NCBI GenBank assembly: GCA_029247205.1 | Contig: JAQWLT010000002.1 | Coordinates: 25,669 to 89,668 of the forward strand | DNA length: 64,000 nt | Direction: 5' to 3' | From: Phycisphaerales bacterium | GTDB taxonomy: Bacteria; Planctomycetota; Phycisphaerae; Phycisphaerales; SM1A02 | Part shown: positions 36,409-45,322 of the stretch, one piece after another | Position numbering within the stretch: position 1 is the first letter of the stretch | How the letters are laid out: each line of letters starts with the position of its first letter | Made by a program: the position numbers and the translations under genes | Notes under the pieces: generated by a model | Told to the model about the DNA's origin: nothing | Seen by the model: only the letters and a program-made list of their open reading frames with translations | The model's database searches: none

Positions 36409-36887
36409 TCATCACTCCAAGCAGTGCGCACATAAATCAGAGATGTACCCCACAACAACAATTTTGTACTCATAGGGGGATCATGACAATACAGAATCTT
36501 GGGGATAACTGGCGAAAACCTCGAATCATGGAATCGTCGGTATAAATGATCTTCTTCTATTCCTTGATGCCTATGGCGAATGCTCCTGAATTGTATAACT
36601 GCAAACGCACTCTAGATTTGCTTCGCCGTCTCTTACGCCAACTCTGACCCGTTCAATCAAGCCAACTAAACGGCAGGCCGAGTGTGGCCTTCTGTAGCCT
36701 TGGCTGATCTCCGCCTGGAGCACCTGCCTGTAGCCCCAACGCATCTCTCCGCCACATAGACGGCAAATTGCCTGAGAAATATGCGTAGAATGGTTTGCCT
36801 TTGTGCATCTGCAGCGCAAGATTTACGAAGCAATTATTTATCGCCAGCCGCATATCAGATAAAGTCCTGAACTGGAGAGGTGATCCA
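36409..36887. other. 479-bp stretch without a supported gene
   Basis: Comparatively AT-rich. It holds the presumed promoter and leader of the arylsulfotransferase-like gene at 36888, whose ribosome site GGAGAGG lies at 36874-36880. Short frames on the minus strand lack start signals. Nothing else seen. Confidence 0.5.
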
Positions 36888-38456
36888 TTGAAAGCACGGA
36901 ATGTAGCACTCCGATCTGTTGTGGTCACCATGGCCACATTGTTTGCAATGAACCCATTGGCAACGGCTGAGCGGACTATTGGCTTATTGCAACATTCAGG
37001 ACAAGACCTCTCTGACGGTACGAACTACAGGTTGTTCTCTCCACTCAACTCGACCACAACCTATTTGATTGACATCGATGGGCGCCTCATCAGAAGTTGG
37101 GAATCTGAGTTTCAACCCGGTAATTCTGCTTATCTACTTGAAGATGGCTCACTTTTGCGTGCCGGGAAGCCGCCAGGGAATGCCGATTTCATTGCAGGAG
37201 GCCAGGGCGGACAGGTGGAACGATTTAACTGGGAAGGCGTATTAGAGTGGTCCTTCCGCTACTCCGAGACGAACTTGTACAAGGCGCACCACGACATTCA
37301 GCCCCTGCCTAATGGCAATATCCTCATTCTCGCTTGGGAGATGAAATCCGAGCAAGAGTGCATCGCTGTTGGACGGGAACCGGGGACGCTGCAGTTTGGA
37401 GAACTGTGGCCTGAACATGTCATCGAAGTTATGCCAACAGGCTTTGATAGTGGCGAAATCGTATGGGAATGGCATATCTGGGATCACTTGATTCAAGACC
37501 ACGACCCACTACTACCCAACTACGGCCAGCCGATGGACTATCCCAATAAAATGGATATCAACTTTACGGCGGGCTTCGACGGCGATTGGCTTCACGCCAA
37601 TGCAATTCATTACAACCCTGAGCTCGATCAGATCATGCTCAGCCTGCATCGACTGGGTGAGATTTGGATTATTGATCACAACACCACCACCACCCAAGCA
37701 GCAGGACCTGCAGGAGACCTTCTGTACCGCTGGGGTAATCCGCAGGTCTACAACCGTGACGCGGATGCCAATGCCCGTAAGTTCTTCGGCCAACATGATG
37801 CTCGATGGATTCAAAATGGACAACCTGGCCACGGAAATATCATGGTCTTTAATAACGGTCAGAATCGGCCAGAAGGCAACTACACGACAATCGATGAGTT
37901 CACGCCACCATTACTTTCAGATGGCACATACCTGATTGGCGAGAACGGAATGTATGGGCCAGAAGATGTTGAAATTGCGTACATAGCTAACCCGCCCAGT
38001 AGCTTCTATGCGTCTTTCATATCTGGAGCAGAACGGTTACCAAATGGCAATACCCTGATCTGCAGTGGGCCATGGGGTGACTTTTTTGAGGTCAACCCAT
38101 CTGGCCAGAGCGTATGGGTATACAAGAACCCGGTCACAAGTACTGGAATCTTGTCGCAAGGTGAATTGCCAGATGGACAAGGCAGTAATTCCACAAACAA
38201 CCGGACATTTCGATGCGGCCACTATGCACCTGATTTCGTAGGCTTTGAAGGCAAAGATTTGACACCTGGATTACCCATCGAGACATATATGGGGCCATGC
38301 CTTGCTGACCTTGATGGCGCTAATGGCATCGGAGTCAATGATCTACTTCTCCTACTCAATGCATGGGGAACAGGAGCGGGTGATATCCAGGGAGATGGAA
38401 GAACCGATGTTGATGACATTCTGCTGATCATTGGTGGATGGGGCAGTTGCTCGTAG
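36888..38456 (+). CDS. Secreted arylsulfotransferase (ASST)-like protein with dockerin-like tail, copy 1
   Basis: 522 residues. TTG 36888 is chosen because GGAGAGG (36874-36880) lies 7 nt upstream and a signal peptide follows at once (LKARNVALRSVVVTMATLFA...). The ASST-type propeller repeats are visible: YLIDIDGRLIRSWES, HHDIQPLPNGNILILAWE, GEIVWEWHIWDHLIQD, WLHANAIHYNPELDQIMLS followed by EIWIIDH, and GQHDARWI. PAPS-independent ASSTs move sulfate between phenols in the periplasm. It ends with dockerin-like loops and WGSCS. The paralogue at 40987 lies beyond a SulP transporter. True sulfotransferase activity is inferred, not shown. Confidence 0.8.
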   Translation: MKARNVALRSVVVTMATLFAMNPLATAERTIGLLQHSGQDLSDGTNYRLFSPLNSTTTYLIDIDGRLIRSWESEFQPGNSAYLLEDGSLLRAGKPPGNADFIAGGQGGQVERFNWEGVLEWSFRYSETNLYKAHHDIQPLPNGNILILAWEMKSEQECIAVGREPGTLQFGELWPEHVIEVMPTGFDSGEIVWEWHIWDHLIQDHDPLLPNYGQPMDYPNKMDINFTAGFDGDWLHANAIHYNPELDQIMLSLHRLGEIWIIDHNTTTTQAAGPAGDLLYRWGNPQVYNRDADANARKFFGQHDARWIQNGQPGHGNIMVFNNGQNRPEGNYTTIDEFTPPLLSDGTYLIGENGMYGPEDVEIAYIANPPSSFYASFISGAERLPNGNTLICSGPWGDFFEVNPSGQSVWVYKNPVTSTGILSQGELPDGQGSNSTNNRTFRCGHYAPDFVGFEGKDLTPGLPIETYMGPCLADLDGANGIGVNDLLLLLNAWGTGAGDIQGDGRTDVDDILLIIGGWGSCS

Positions 38457-38487
38457 TACAGCAGTACAACAGCGAGACTACTTTTTC

Positions 38488-38527
38488 CATAGCAGCTCCA
38501 TATGTATCACGGGTGTTGTTCATCAAG
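38488..38527. repeat. Intergenic hairpin element, diverged copy
   Basis: CATAGCAGCTCCATATG... through TCACGGGTGTTGTTCATCAAG matches the window's recurrent element (consensus CACAGCACCTCCGTAT then TCACGGGGGTGTTGTTGTT). Located downstream of the first ASST-like gene. Confidence 0.5.
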
Positions 38528-38749
38528 TCTTGTTTAGCAGGCCAACGCACAAAGTCGCTGAAGTGAAGTACAAACGCCATTGTTCTGCACAGAGTGTTCG
38601 CAGACTTGCAGTCCCGGACCGCGTCGGAGACAATAGAAAGAACGGCAGGAGGCATAGCGGCCATCCCCGCTTGACTCCGATCTGCCAACCTCTATCTTCC
38701 TCCGTCCTTTCTCGCGAGCGCAGGCTCCATTATTGAGAGCCTTGTACGC

Positions 38750-40594
38750 ATGTCCGACGTCACCACCCGTCCACCCCGCTTCTTACCAATGAAATTCAAG
38801 CTGTTTGGCCTTCGATCGTCGATGAGCGGGTCGCCGAAGGATGAGGTGTTATCTGGACTCACAGTGGCGTTGGCATTAGTACCCGAAGCCGTCGCATTTG
38901 CGTTCTTGGCTGGTGTTCCTCCGCTCGTTGGGCTCTATGCAGCGTTCATCATCTGCTTTGTCACATCGATCTTGGGCGGTCGGCCGGGAATGATCTCGGG
39001 AGCGACCGGCGCGATGGGGGTTGTGGTTGTGGCACTGGTTGCGCAGTACGGCATTGGATACTTGTTTCCGGCTGTCGTACTCTGTGGATTGATTCAAATT
39101 ACGATTGGCATAGCCAAGTTTGGTAAGTTCATTCGCATCGTTCCTCACCCGGTGATGCTCGGATTTGTCAACGGACTTGCGGTCGTCATCCTGCTTGCCC
39201 AGTTCGGCAGCTTTAAGACGCTCGGCACCGATGGCACGATGCAATTACTCCAGGGCGATCGGCTTTGGATCATGATTGGTCTTGTTGTGCTGACCATGGC
39301 GATTATTGCGTTTCTTCCCCGCCTTACGAAAATGATTCCTTCGTCCTTAGCCGCGATCCTGCTTGTGTCGCTCATCGCGGTCGGAATGAACCGATATGCC
39401 GCCGATACTGGGAGTCCTGCAGACTTCGGCAGCATTGCTGTCAATACGAATCAAGGCCAACCCGTATTGACGGTCAGAGACATGATCGTGGACAGTACAC
39501 GCGCCGCAGCGGTGATGTCTGCGCAAGAGAAGAAGGACAACGCCATCCTCGCCGTTGCCCAATCAGAACTTCCTGCAAACATTCAAGCGGACCAGATTGG
39601 GGAGGGGCCAATCTCGCCGCTGACCGCGCAGGAGAAGATTGATGCGATGGCTTCGGTTGATGTAGCCACGGTCGGCATTGCCGGCGGACTGCCGCGCTTT
39701 GCCTGGCTCGATTTTCAACTGCCGCCTCTGGCGTGGGCGACATTCTGGATCATTCTGCCCTATTCACTCATCCTTGCAAGCGTCGGGCTCATCGAATCAT
39801 TGATGACAATGACGCTTATTGACGAACTCACTGAAACGCGTGGACGGGGCAATCGCGAATGCGTTGGCCAAGGCGTAGCCAACGTCACATGCGGCGTCTT
39901 CGGCGGCATGGGCGGATGTGCGATGATCGGACAATCGCTTATCAATGTGAAGTCTGGCGGTCGGGGCCGACTCTCTGGTGTGACCGCCGCAATAGCATTA
40001 CTGCTGTTCATCCTCTTCCTCGCGCCGTACATTGAAGCAGTGCCGATGGCTGCGCTGGTTGGCGTGATGTTCATGGTCGTGATCGGAACGTTCGAGTGGA
40101 CAACACTACAGACCTGGCATCGCATCCCCCGTAGTGAAGTATTGGTCATGATTATCGTTGCGGCCTACACCGTATTTATGCACGATCTTGCTACAGCCGT
40201 CATTATTGGCGTAGCGCTGTCGGCGGTTGTTTTCGTCTGGAAGAAGAGCAAGCACATCGTCGCGGATGTCAAAATCAATGAGTATGGAAGCAAAATCTAC
40301 CAACTCCATGGCGTGCTCTTCTTTGGCACAACACCCGAGTTCAGAAAGTTGTTCGTTCCGAAAGAGGATCCGGATGATGTGGTCATCGACTTCTACTTCA
40401 GCCGCGTCTACGATCAGTCAGGGCTGGAAGCGATCAACGCGCTTGCCGATCGATACACAAAGCTTGGTAAGCGACTGCACCTTCGTCACCTCAGCGCTGA
40501 CTGCCAAAAGCTGCTGGACAAGGCGGGCAAACTTGTTGAAGTGAACATCAGCGAAGATCCCCACTATCACATCGCGACGAATAAATCGGCATGA
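38750..40594 (+). CDS. SulP-family inorganic anion transporter with STAS domain
   Basis: 614 residues. A SulP membrane core (about 10-14 helices; [52 protein letters not shown]) is followed by a C-terminal STAS domain from about 510 ([19 protein letters not shown]). The family carries sulfate, bicarbonate or other anions; the sequence alone does not fix which. Unusual: a hydrophilic insert of roughly 80-90 residues (about 225-310) interrupts the core before TVGIAGGLP. Flanked on both sides by ASST-like secreted genes in the same orientation, which favours sulfate. Confidence 0.9.
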   Translation: MSDVTTRPPRFLPMKFKLFGLRSSMSGSPKDEVLSGLTVALALVPEAVAFAFLAGVPPLVGLYAAFIICFVTSILGGRPGMISGATGAMGVVVVALVAQYGIGYLFPAVVLCGLIQITIGIAKFGKFIRIVPHPVMLGFVNGLAVVILLAQFGSFKTLGTDGTMQLLQGDRLWIMIGLVVLTMAIIAFLPRLTKMIPSSLAAILLVSLIAVGMNRYAADTGSPADFGSIAVNTNQGQPVLTVRDMIVDSTRAAAVMSAQEKKDNAILAVAQSELPANIQADQIGEGPISPLTAQEKIDAMASVDVATVGIAGGLPRFAWLDFQLPPLAWATFWIILPYSLILASVGLIESLMTMTLIDELTETRGRGNRECVGQGVANVTCGVFGGMGGCAMIGQSLINVKSGGRGRLSGVTAAIALLLFILFLAPYIEAVPMAALVGVMFMVVIGTFEWTTLQTWHRIPRSEVLVMIIVAAYTVFMHDLATAVIIGVALSAVVFVWKKSKHIVADVKINEYGSKIYQLHGVLFFGTTPEFRKLFVPKEDPDDVVIDFYFSRVYDQSGLEAINALADRYTKLGKRLHLRHLSADCQKLLDKAGKLVEVNISEDPHYHIATNKSA

Positions 40595-40986
40595 AGACCT
40601 GACTCATCAAATCAGGTCCACAGCGAAGGGTGCCAACTAGGCAGGACGTGGATGACTCTTCCATGCCTGTAACTGGTACTGATCTGTATTGGCGTACGAA
40701 GAGGGATCGCCTCCGCCGAAACGATGTGTGCCCAGTCGATCTTTTGCCATCCAAAGTAAAGGGGGATATCGGGCTCAAGAACCTCCTCTCCGCACTTTCT
40801 TGCCTTGCAATGCTATTGACGAGGATGCAACCAGGGTCCTATCCATAAAGGATTCTGTAGAAATTACTTATGGACATTCATTGAATTACGAATACTCGTA
40901 GAATTCACTTCGATTTGGGCCAATTTGAGCCCTATTGTGTGGTTCAGAGCGTTGATTTAAGCGAGACCATTGAAGGAGAGTGAGTG
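40595..40986. other. 392-bp stretch: SulP terminator and leader of next gene
   Basis: Starts with the hairpin at 40596-40618. Further on, an AT-rich segment holds a short inverted repeat TACGA-ATAC-TCGTA (40887-40900), a possible operator about 90 bp ahead of the second ASST-like gene. No gene supported. Confidence 0.45.
40596..40618 (+). terminator. Hairpin just after SulP gene
   Basis: GACCTGA / TCAGGTC, 7 bp perfect, 9-nt loop, beginning 1 bp after the stop codon. No T-run, so either a weak terminator or a 3' stabilising stem. Confidence 0.45.
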
Positions 40987-42549
40987 ATGGGTTTCCTGAG
41001 CAGTAGCTTCAATTTCAGCCTTGGCGTGATGGCCATTTTTACGATTTCTAGTTTCTCAGCAGCAGAGAACACAATTGGAATTATCCAAAGTTGCGATCCT
41101 GCTGATGCCTGTTCGGATGGCTATAAATTGTTTGCCCCATTGAATGGCACACAGACATATTTGATCGACGGGGATGGCATGATGATCAACTCGTGGGTTG
41201 AGGACTATAAGGCTGGCAACTCTGTCTATCTGTTAGAAAATGGAACACTCTTGCGGTGCAGTGACAATGGACCAGTAGATGGCGGACCTGCGGCCGGCGG
41301 CGACGGTGGCTGCGCCAGTATCTTTGATTGGGACAACAACCTGCTCTGGCGGTACTGCCACAACACCCTCGAGCATCGACTGCATCACGACATTGAGCCT
41401 ATGCCCAATGGAAACATCTTGATGATTTCCTGGGAGGTAAAATCCAATGAAGAAGCACTCGCCCAAGGTCGTGATCCCGCCTTCATCACTGATGACGATG
41501 GGGAAGTATGGCCACTCTGGATCATTGAAGTCGAACCTGATCTGAACACATCTGACCAGGGGACTATTGTCTGGGAATGGCGCGCCTGGGATCACCTCGT
41601 ACAGGACTTTGATTCAACTAAACCCAACTACGGCGTTGTTGCCGACAACCCCAACAAGATCAATCTCAATTATGGCAGAGACGGCCGAGCCGATTGGATG
41701 CACTGCAATGGGATTGACTACAACGAAGATCTTGATCAGATCATTATCAGTACACCATTCCTCAATGAGATCTTCATCATTGATCATGGATTAACAACGG
41801 AAGAAGCGGCTACGGAAGCCGGAGATCTTCTGTATCGCTGGGGTAACCCAATGGCGTATGACCGTGGCACGGAAGATGATCGCGAACTGTGGTTCCCCCA
41901 TGATGTCCGCTGGGTTCCAGCCGGGTATCCCGGTGCGGGCAATATCACTGTCTTTAATAATGGCAATGGTCGACCAGTGGGCTACTCCCGCGCTGATGAA
42001 ATTGTCCCCCCACTGCTTGCAGATGGTTCCTATGACCTTGCCCAAGGCGCTGCCTACGGCCCCAATGAAGCCAGCATCATCTATGAAGCACCCAACCAAA
42101 CCGATTTCTACAGTTCAGGACTTTCAGGCGTCGAACGGACACCTGAAGGAACGACGCTCATCTGCATGGGGCGAGGCTCAGGAACAGATCCGGTCGGCGG
42201 CCAGTTCTTTGAAGTGAATGCCGCAGGTGAAGTCATCTGGCGATACATCAACCCGGTAACCCCAGCAGGCCCCCTGCGCCAGGGCGATGTGGCCAGTGGC
42301 CAGAATGCCTTCCGCTGCAGTCACTATCCAAGCAACTACGCTGGCTTTGCTGAGCAAGACTTGACTCCTCAGGGGCCGCTGGAATTGTGTCGAGGTGATG
42401 TCAATAGAGACAGTGCCGTGGATGTCAATGATCTGCTCGAAATGCTCGAGAACTTTGGCTCAGCCGGACCGGACGGCGATTTGGATTTGGATGGCGACGT
42501 TGATGTCGATGACTTATTGGTTGTCATCGCTCAATTCGGTGGCTGTTAG
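40987..42549 (+). CDS. Secreted arylsulfotransferase (ASST)-like protein with dockerin-like tail, copy 2
   Basis: 520 residues. ATG 40987 has AAGGAG (40973-40978) 8 nt upstream; the adjoining GTG 40984 is also possible. Signal peptide near FSLGVMAIFTISSFSAAEN. It shares the propeller with copy 1 throughout: YLIDGDGMMINSW, LHHDIEPMPNGNILMISWE, TIVWEWRAWDHLVQDF, WMHCNGIDYNEDLDQIIIS, EIFIIDHG and LLYRWGNP. The usual SSR-type Arg near the active site is not visible (ISTPFLNE), a possible loss of activity. It ends with dockerin loops DVNRDSAVDVNDLLEML and DLDGDVDVDDLLVVI, then FGGC. Likely surface-linked sulfate chemistry (inferred). Confidence 0.8.
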   Translation: MGFLSSSFNFSLGVMAIFTISSFSAAENTIGIIQSCDPADACSDGYKLFAPLNGTQTYLIDGDGMMINSWVEDYKAGNSVYLLENGTLLRCSDNGPVDGGPAAGGDGGCASIFDWDNNLLWRYCHNTLEHRLHHDIEPMPNGNILMISWEVKSNEEALAQGRDPAFITDDDGEVWPLWIIEVEPDLNTSDQGTIVWEWRAWDHLVQDFDSTKPNYGVVADNPNKINLNYGRDGRADWMHCNGIDYNEDLDQIIISTPFLNEIFIIDHGLTTEEAATEAGDLLYRWGNPMAYDRGTEDDRELWFPHDVRWVPAGYPGAGNITVFNNGNGRPVGYSRADEIVPPLLADGSYDLAQGAAYGPNEASIIYEAPNQTDFYSSGLSGVERTPEGTTLICMGRGSGTDPVGGQFFEVNAAGEVIWRYINPVTPAGPLRQGDVASGQNAFRCSHYPSNYAGFAEQDLTPQGPLELCRGDVNRDSAVDVNDLLEMLENFGSAGPDGDLDLDGDVDVDDLLVVIAQFGGC

Positions 42550-42850
42550 CCTCAAGAACTGAGTTGTATTCCATTCACTTCCAAGGCCATCAATGTCTCG
42601 TGCTGCACGTGCAGAATCATAAAAAATCGCATCATGCGTTCTGTTTGTCTGCTTCATATTGTGAATAGCATCGTGCTCGCTGGCGGCAGGGGGAACCCTG
42701 TCTGGAATTGATTCATCGGAACGCATGGCCTTCACCGCCCGACCACACAATCTCACTACCCCATAACACATGCGTTTGTACCGAGGTGTTGTCCTGCACA
42801 GTCGTAGATGAACCAACCACGCTGCTCACCTTGAACTCTCTGGCACACAA
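42550..42850. other. 301-bp convergent intergenic region, nothing identified
   Basis: Between the second ASST-like gene and the convergent EamA transporter. No ribosome sites, no clear hairpin with T-run and no repeat copy were seen. Confidence 0.4.
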
Positions 42851-43780
42851 CTAGGGCAATGGTAGAACAAGCATTCCAACACCAATAATTGCAATCAAGG
42901 CGCCCCATATCGCACGGCTGCCGACATGCTCTCGCTCTATCAACCTTGCAAATGGAAGAATCATGATTGGAGAGGTTGCAATCAATGTCGCAGCAATACC
43001 AGCATCGATGTAGTTAATCGCAACAAGCGCGGCACCAACGCCCAGAAACGGCCCACAGATCGCACCGATGACAATCAGAATGCTCGCACGACCCAAGCTG
43101 CCATCATGAGACGTTCGATCTTTCTTGGATCGCAAGTAAGCGAGCAATATGAGGGTTGCTGCAGGGGCTGCAATCGCAACTCGCACATAGGTAGCGGTCC
43201 AAGGCCCAACGGTAGTATCGGTCCCCATCTCCCCCATCCCAAGCTTGGAGGTGACTAAACCAATCGATTGACAGATCGCTGCAAGCACAGCAAGCACAAC
43301 ACCTCGCCTTGGATACGGATACACACGGCCAGAACTTCGCGGCTGATCGCTTACAACCCACATGACACCACTCAGAGTCACCACCATTCCTGCGATGCCC
43401 CACACTCCGATCGACTGATCGAGCACTGGCCAGGCGATGACTGCCGTAATACCCGGCACAACAGCCATCACAAGTGTGGTTGTACGTGGCCCAGCATCAA
43501 CAAGCGATCGGTAGAGGAATTGATCTCCGATTGCTAAGCCAAGAACACCTGATATAGCAAGCCAGAACCACGCTTCTCCGCTCATACTTGGCACGACATG
43601 ACCATGCAGGAACCAGTGCAAGATGAGCAATAAACCAAAGGCCAGCCAAATACGTGTTGTATTGACAATGGTGGCCCCGACACGCCTCCCTGCAGAAGCA
43701 AAGGCAAGGCCAGTGATCACCCATAAGGCTGCTGATGCAATCGCTGATAATTCGCCGACGTATGCCATACAGACATACAT
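42851..43780 (-). CDS. EamA/DMT-family transporter
   Basis: 309 residues with ten predicted membrane helices in two homologous halves (first ALWVITGLAFASAG..., second GVVLAVLAAICQSIGLVTSK), the EamA duplication. Conserved signs include AISGVLGLAIGDQFLY and GPFLGVGAALVAINY. Such transporters export metabolites such as amino acids or nucleosides; the substrate is unknown. ATG at 43768 (MAYVGEL) is an equally good start. Minus strand, convergent with the ASST-like gene; likely monocistronic. Confidence 0.85.
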   Translation of the reverse strand: MYVCMAYVGELSAIASAALWVITGLAFASAGRRVGATIVNTTRIWLAFGLLLILHWFLHGHVVPSMSGEAWFWLAISGVLGLAIGDQFLYRSLVDAGPRTTTLVMAVVPGITAVIAWPVLDQSIGVWGIAGMVVTLSGVMWVVSDQPRSSGRVYPYPRRGVVLAVLAAICQSIGLVTSKLGMGEMGTDTTVGPWTATYVRVAIAAPAATLILLAYLRSKKDRTSHDGSLGRASILIVIGAICGPFLGVGAALVAINYIDAGIAATLIATSPIMILPFARLIEREHVGSRAIWGALIAIIGVGMLVLPLP

Positions 43781-43914
43781 TGGACATCATCTGGCTCTGA
43801 ATTGCTACTTCAGCAAACGAGAGGGCAGCCTTCGGGGATCTCCTGATCCAACAAGGTGTTCACATTCCCACTGTGATCAATGATGATGCGTCACATAAAT
43901 GGCGGTCAAGCGTG

Positions 43915-45144
43915 TTACGGCGTGGCTGGTGCAGAAAAATGGGGAGTAGAGGCCGCTCGGATCATCTTCACTAACGCTGCGGCAATCGCTTCGGGCTTCC
44001 CCCACTCACAGTTCGTCATGACGACCACACCGAGCATCTCATCAGGGTAGAGAACCATGCACGTCCGCGTCTTCTCCTGAGCGCCGTTATGGGAGATGAC
44101 CCGCCGGCCAAACTGCTCTCTCACCCCAAACCCCAGTCCGTATCCAGTCTCTTGAATGTGAGGTGGGGTTTCGCCATTCGAAGTCGTCTGCTGCGTCCAT
44201 GCGATCGCTTGGATGTCTGGTTGAAGAAGCGAACCCTGAAGAAGACCACCGGCAAAGGCGCCAAGATCAGCGACAGAGGAAACAAAACCTCCTCCACCAA
44301 GTTTCCAGGATACATCGGCATCCCTTGATTTCACGATGTCATCACGCTGCTTTCGATACCCCGTCGCTCGGCCTGGGATCTGCAGCCATTGATAGTCAGG
44401 CTGCAGCGTCGTCATGCCAAGTGGTATTGCGATTCGCTCATCGACTTGATCGGCGAACTTCTGGTTGCCAGCACGTTGAACCACGGCGCTAAGCAGTATG
44501 TACCCATGTGTCGTGTAAGCGAAGGCTTCACCAGGTGTGTTGACCAGGGGAGATTCTTTGAAGGTATCGAGGGCACCTACGACATCCTCATAGGGATGAG
44601 GGAGAGAGGAGTTGCCAGATGAGCGAATGACAGGCCCGTTGCGGTAGTGGACGATTCCACCAAGGTGGCCCATCAGTTTCCGAGTCGAGATCACGGCTCC
44701 CTTGTCAGGAAACTCGGGAACCAACTCCCGAACATCACCGTCAAGATCCAACAAGTCCTGCTGGTGAAGTTGCATCGCTGTGACTGCAGTGAGGGGCTTA
44801 GAAATCGAGGCCCATCGAAAGAGAGTCTTCCTCGGATCAACCGGTAGTGCAGTGGCGCGATCTGCCAGACCTTCGACAAGCAGAAGTGCGACCTTGCCGT
44901 CGATGATGACAGCGGCGGCGGCTCCAACCAGCTCTTGGGACTCCACCTCACTCGTAAAGGCCTCCTTCAACTCGACAACAGTCTGGTCGGTGAGGCCCGA
45001 TTGGATGTGGGTGGTCGATCCCGTTTCCCCCGATGCCCCAACCAGGCAAATAGGGACGACGACCAGGAGAAGCAGAATGAATCTGTATCCGTACACAAGG
45101 GGTAGCGTACTGATATGAACATGATGTTGCGACACCAAATCCAA
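43915..45144 (-). CDS. Serine hydrolase of the class C beta-lactamase/PBP family
   Basis: About 409 residues. The start is uncertain: TTG 45144, or GTG 45096 just ahead of the hydrophobic segment YGYRFILLLLVVVPICLVG. The catalytic SxxK motif is SISK (FRWASISKPL), the Tyr motif is YTTHGY and the KTG-equivalent is HNG (VISHNGAQEKT). The family includes class C beta-lactamases, D-aminopeptidases and esterases; resistance should not be assumed. Predicted periplasmic or surface. The segment YPDEMLGVVVMTN is a usual strand near the end. Confidence 0.85.
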   Translation of the reverse strand: MDLVSQHHVHISTLPLVYGYRFILLLLVVVPICLVGASGETGSTTHIQSGLTDQTVVELKEAFTSEVESQELVGAAAAVIIDGKVALLLVEGLADRATALPVDPRKTLFRWASISKPLTAVTAMQLHQQDLLDLDGDVRELVPEFPDKGAVISTRKLMGHLGGIVHYRNGPVIRSSGNSSLPHPYEDVVGALDTFKESPLVNTPGEAFAYTTHGYILLSAVVQRAGNQKFADQVDERIAIPLGMTTLQPDYQWLQIPGRATGYRKQRDDIVKSRDADVSWKLGGGGFVSSVADLGAFAGGLLQGSLLQPDIQAIAWTQQTTSNGETPPHIQETGYGLGFGVREQFGRRVISHNGAQEKTRTCMVLYPDEMLGVVVMTNCEWGKPEAIAAALVKMIRAASTPHFSAPATP

Positions 45145-45210
45145 CAGGAATCGCGCCGCACTTCTTTCCTGAGCATCATTCTCGTAACCCCCGACACAAC
45201 CTCAACACTT

Positions 45211-45254
45211 CACAACACTTCGGTATTCACCAGAGTGTTGTTCTTTCGTTTTTG
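45211..45254 (+). terminator. Hairpin element followed by T-rich tract
   Basis: CAACACTTCGGT pairs with ACCAGAGTGTTG around loop ATTC (11 of 12 positions, with one wobble and one mismatch), then TTCTTTCGTTTTT. It belongs to the recurrent element family (45211-45248). It sits between a divergent gene pair, upstream of the 45323 gene, where it could block transcription entering from the left. Confidence 0.55.
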
Positions 45255-45322
45255 ATCTGCCCTACTCATCCGTCTCTCATTGACCTTGTATATTCGCAAT
45301 CCCGCATGAAAGGACGACGCCC

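Noticed and set aside
43915..45144. Calling the SISK/YTT/HNG protein an antibiotic-resistance beta-lactamase
   Set aside because: These motifs are shared by esterases and peptidases of the same fold, and the HNG motif does not prove lactam hydrolysis.
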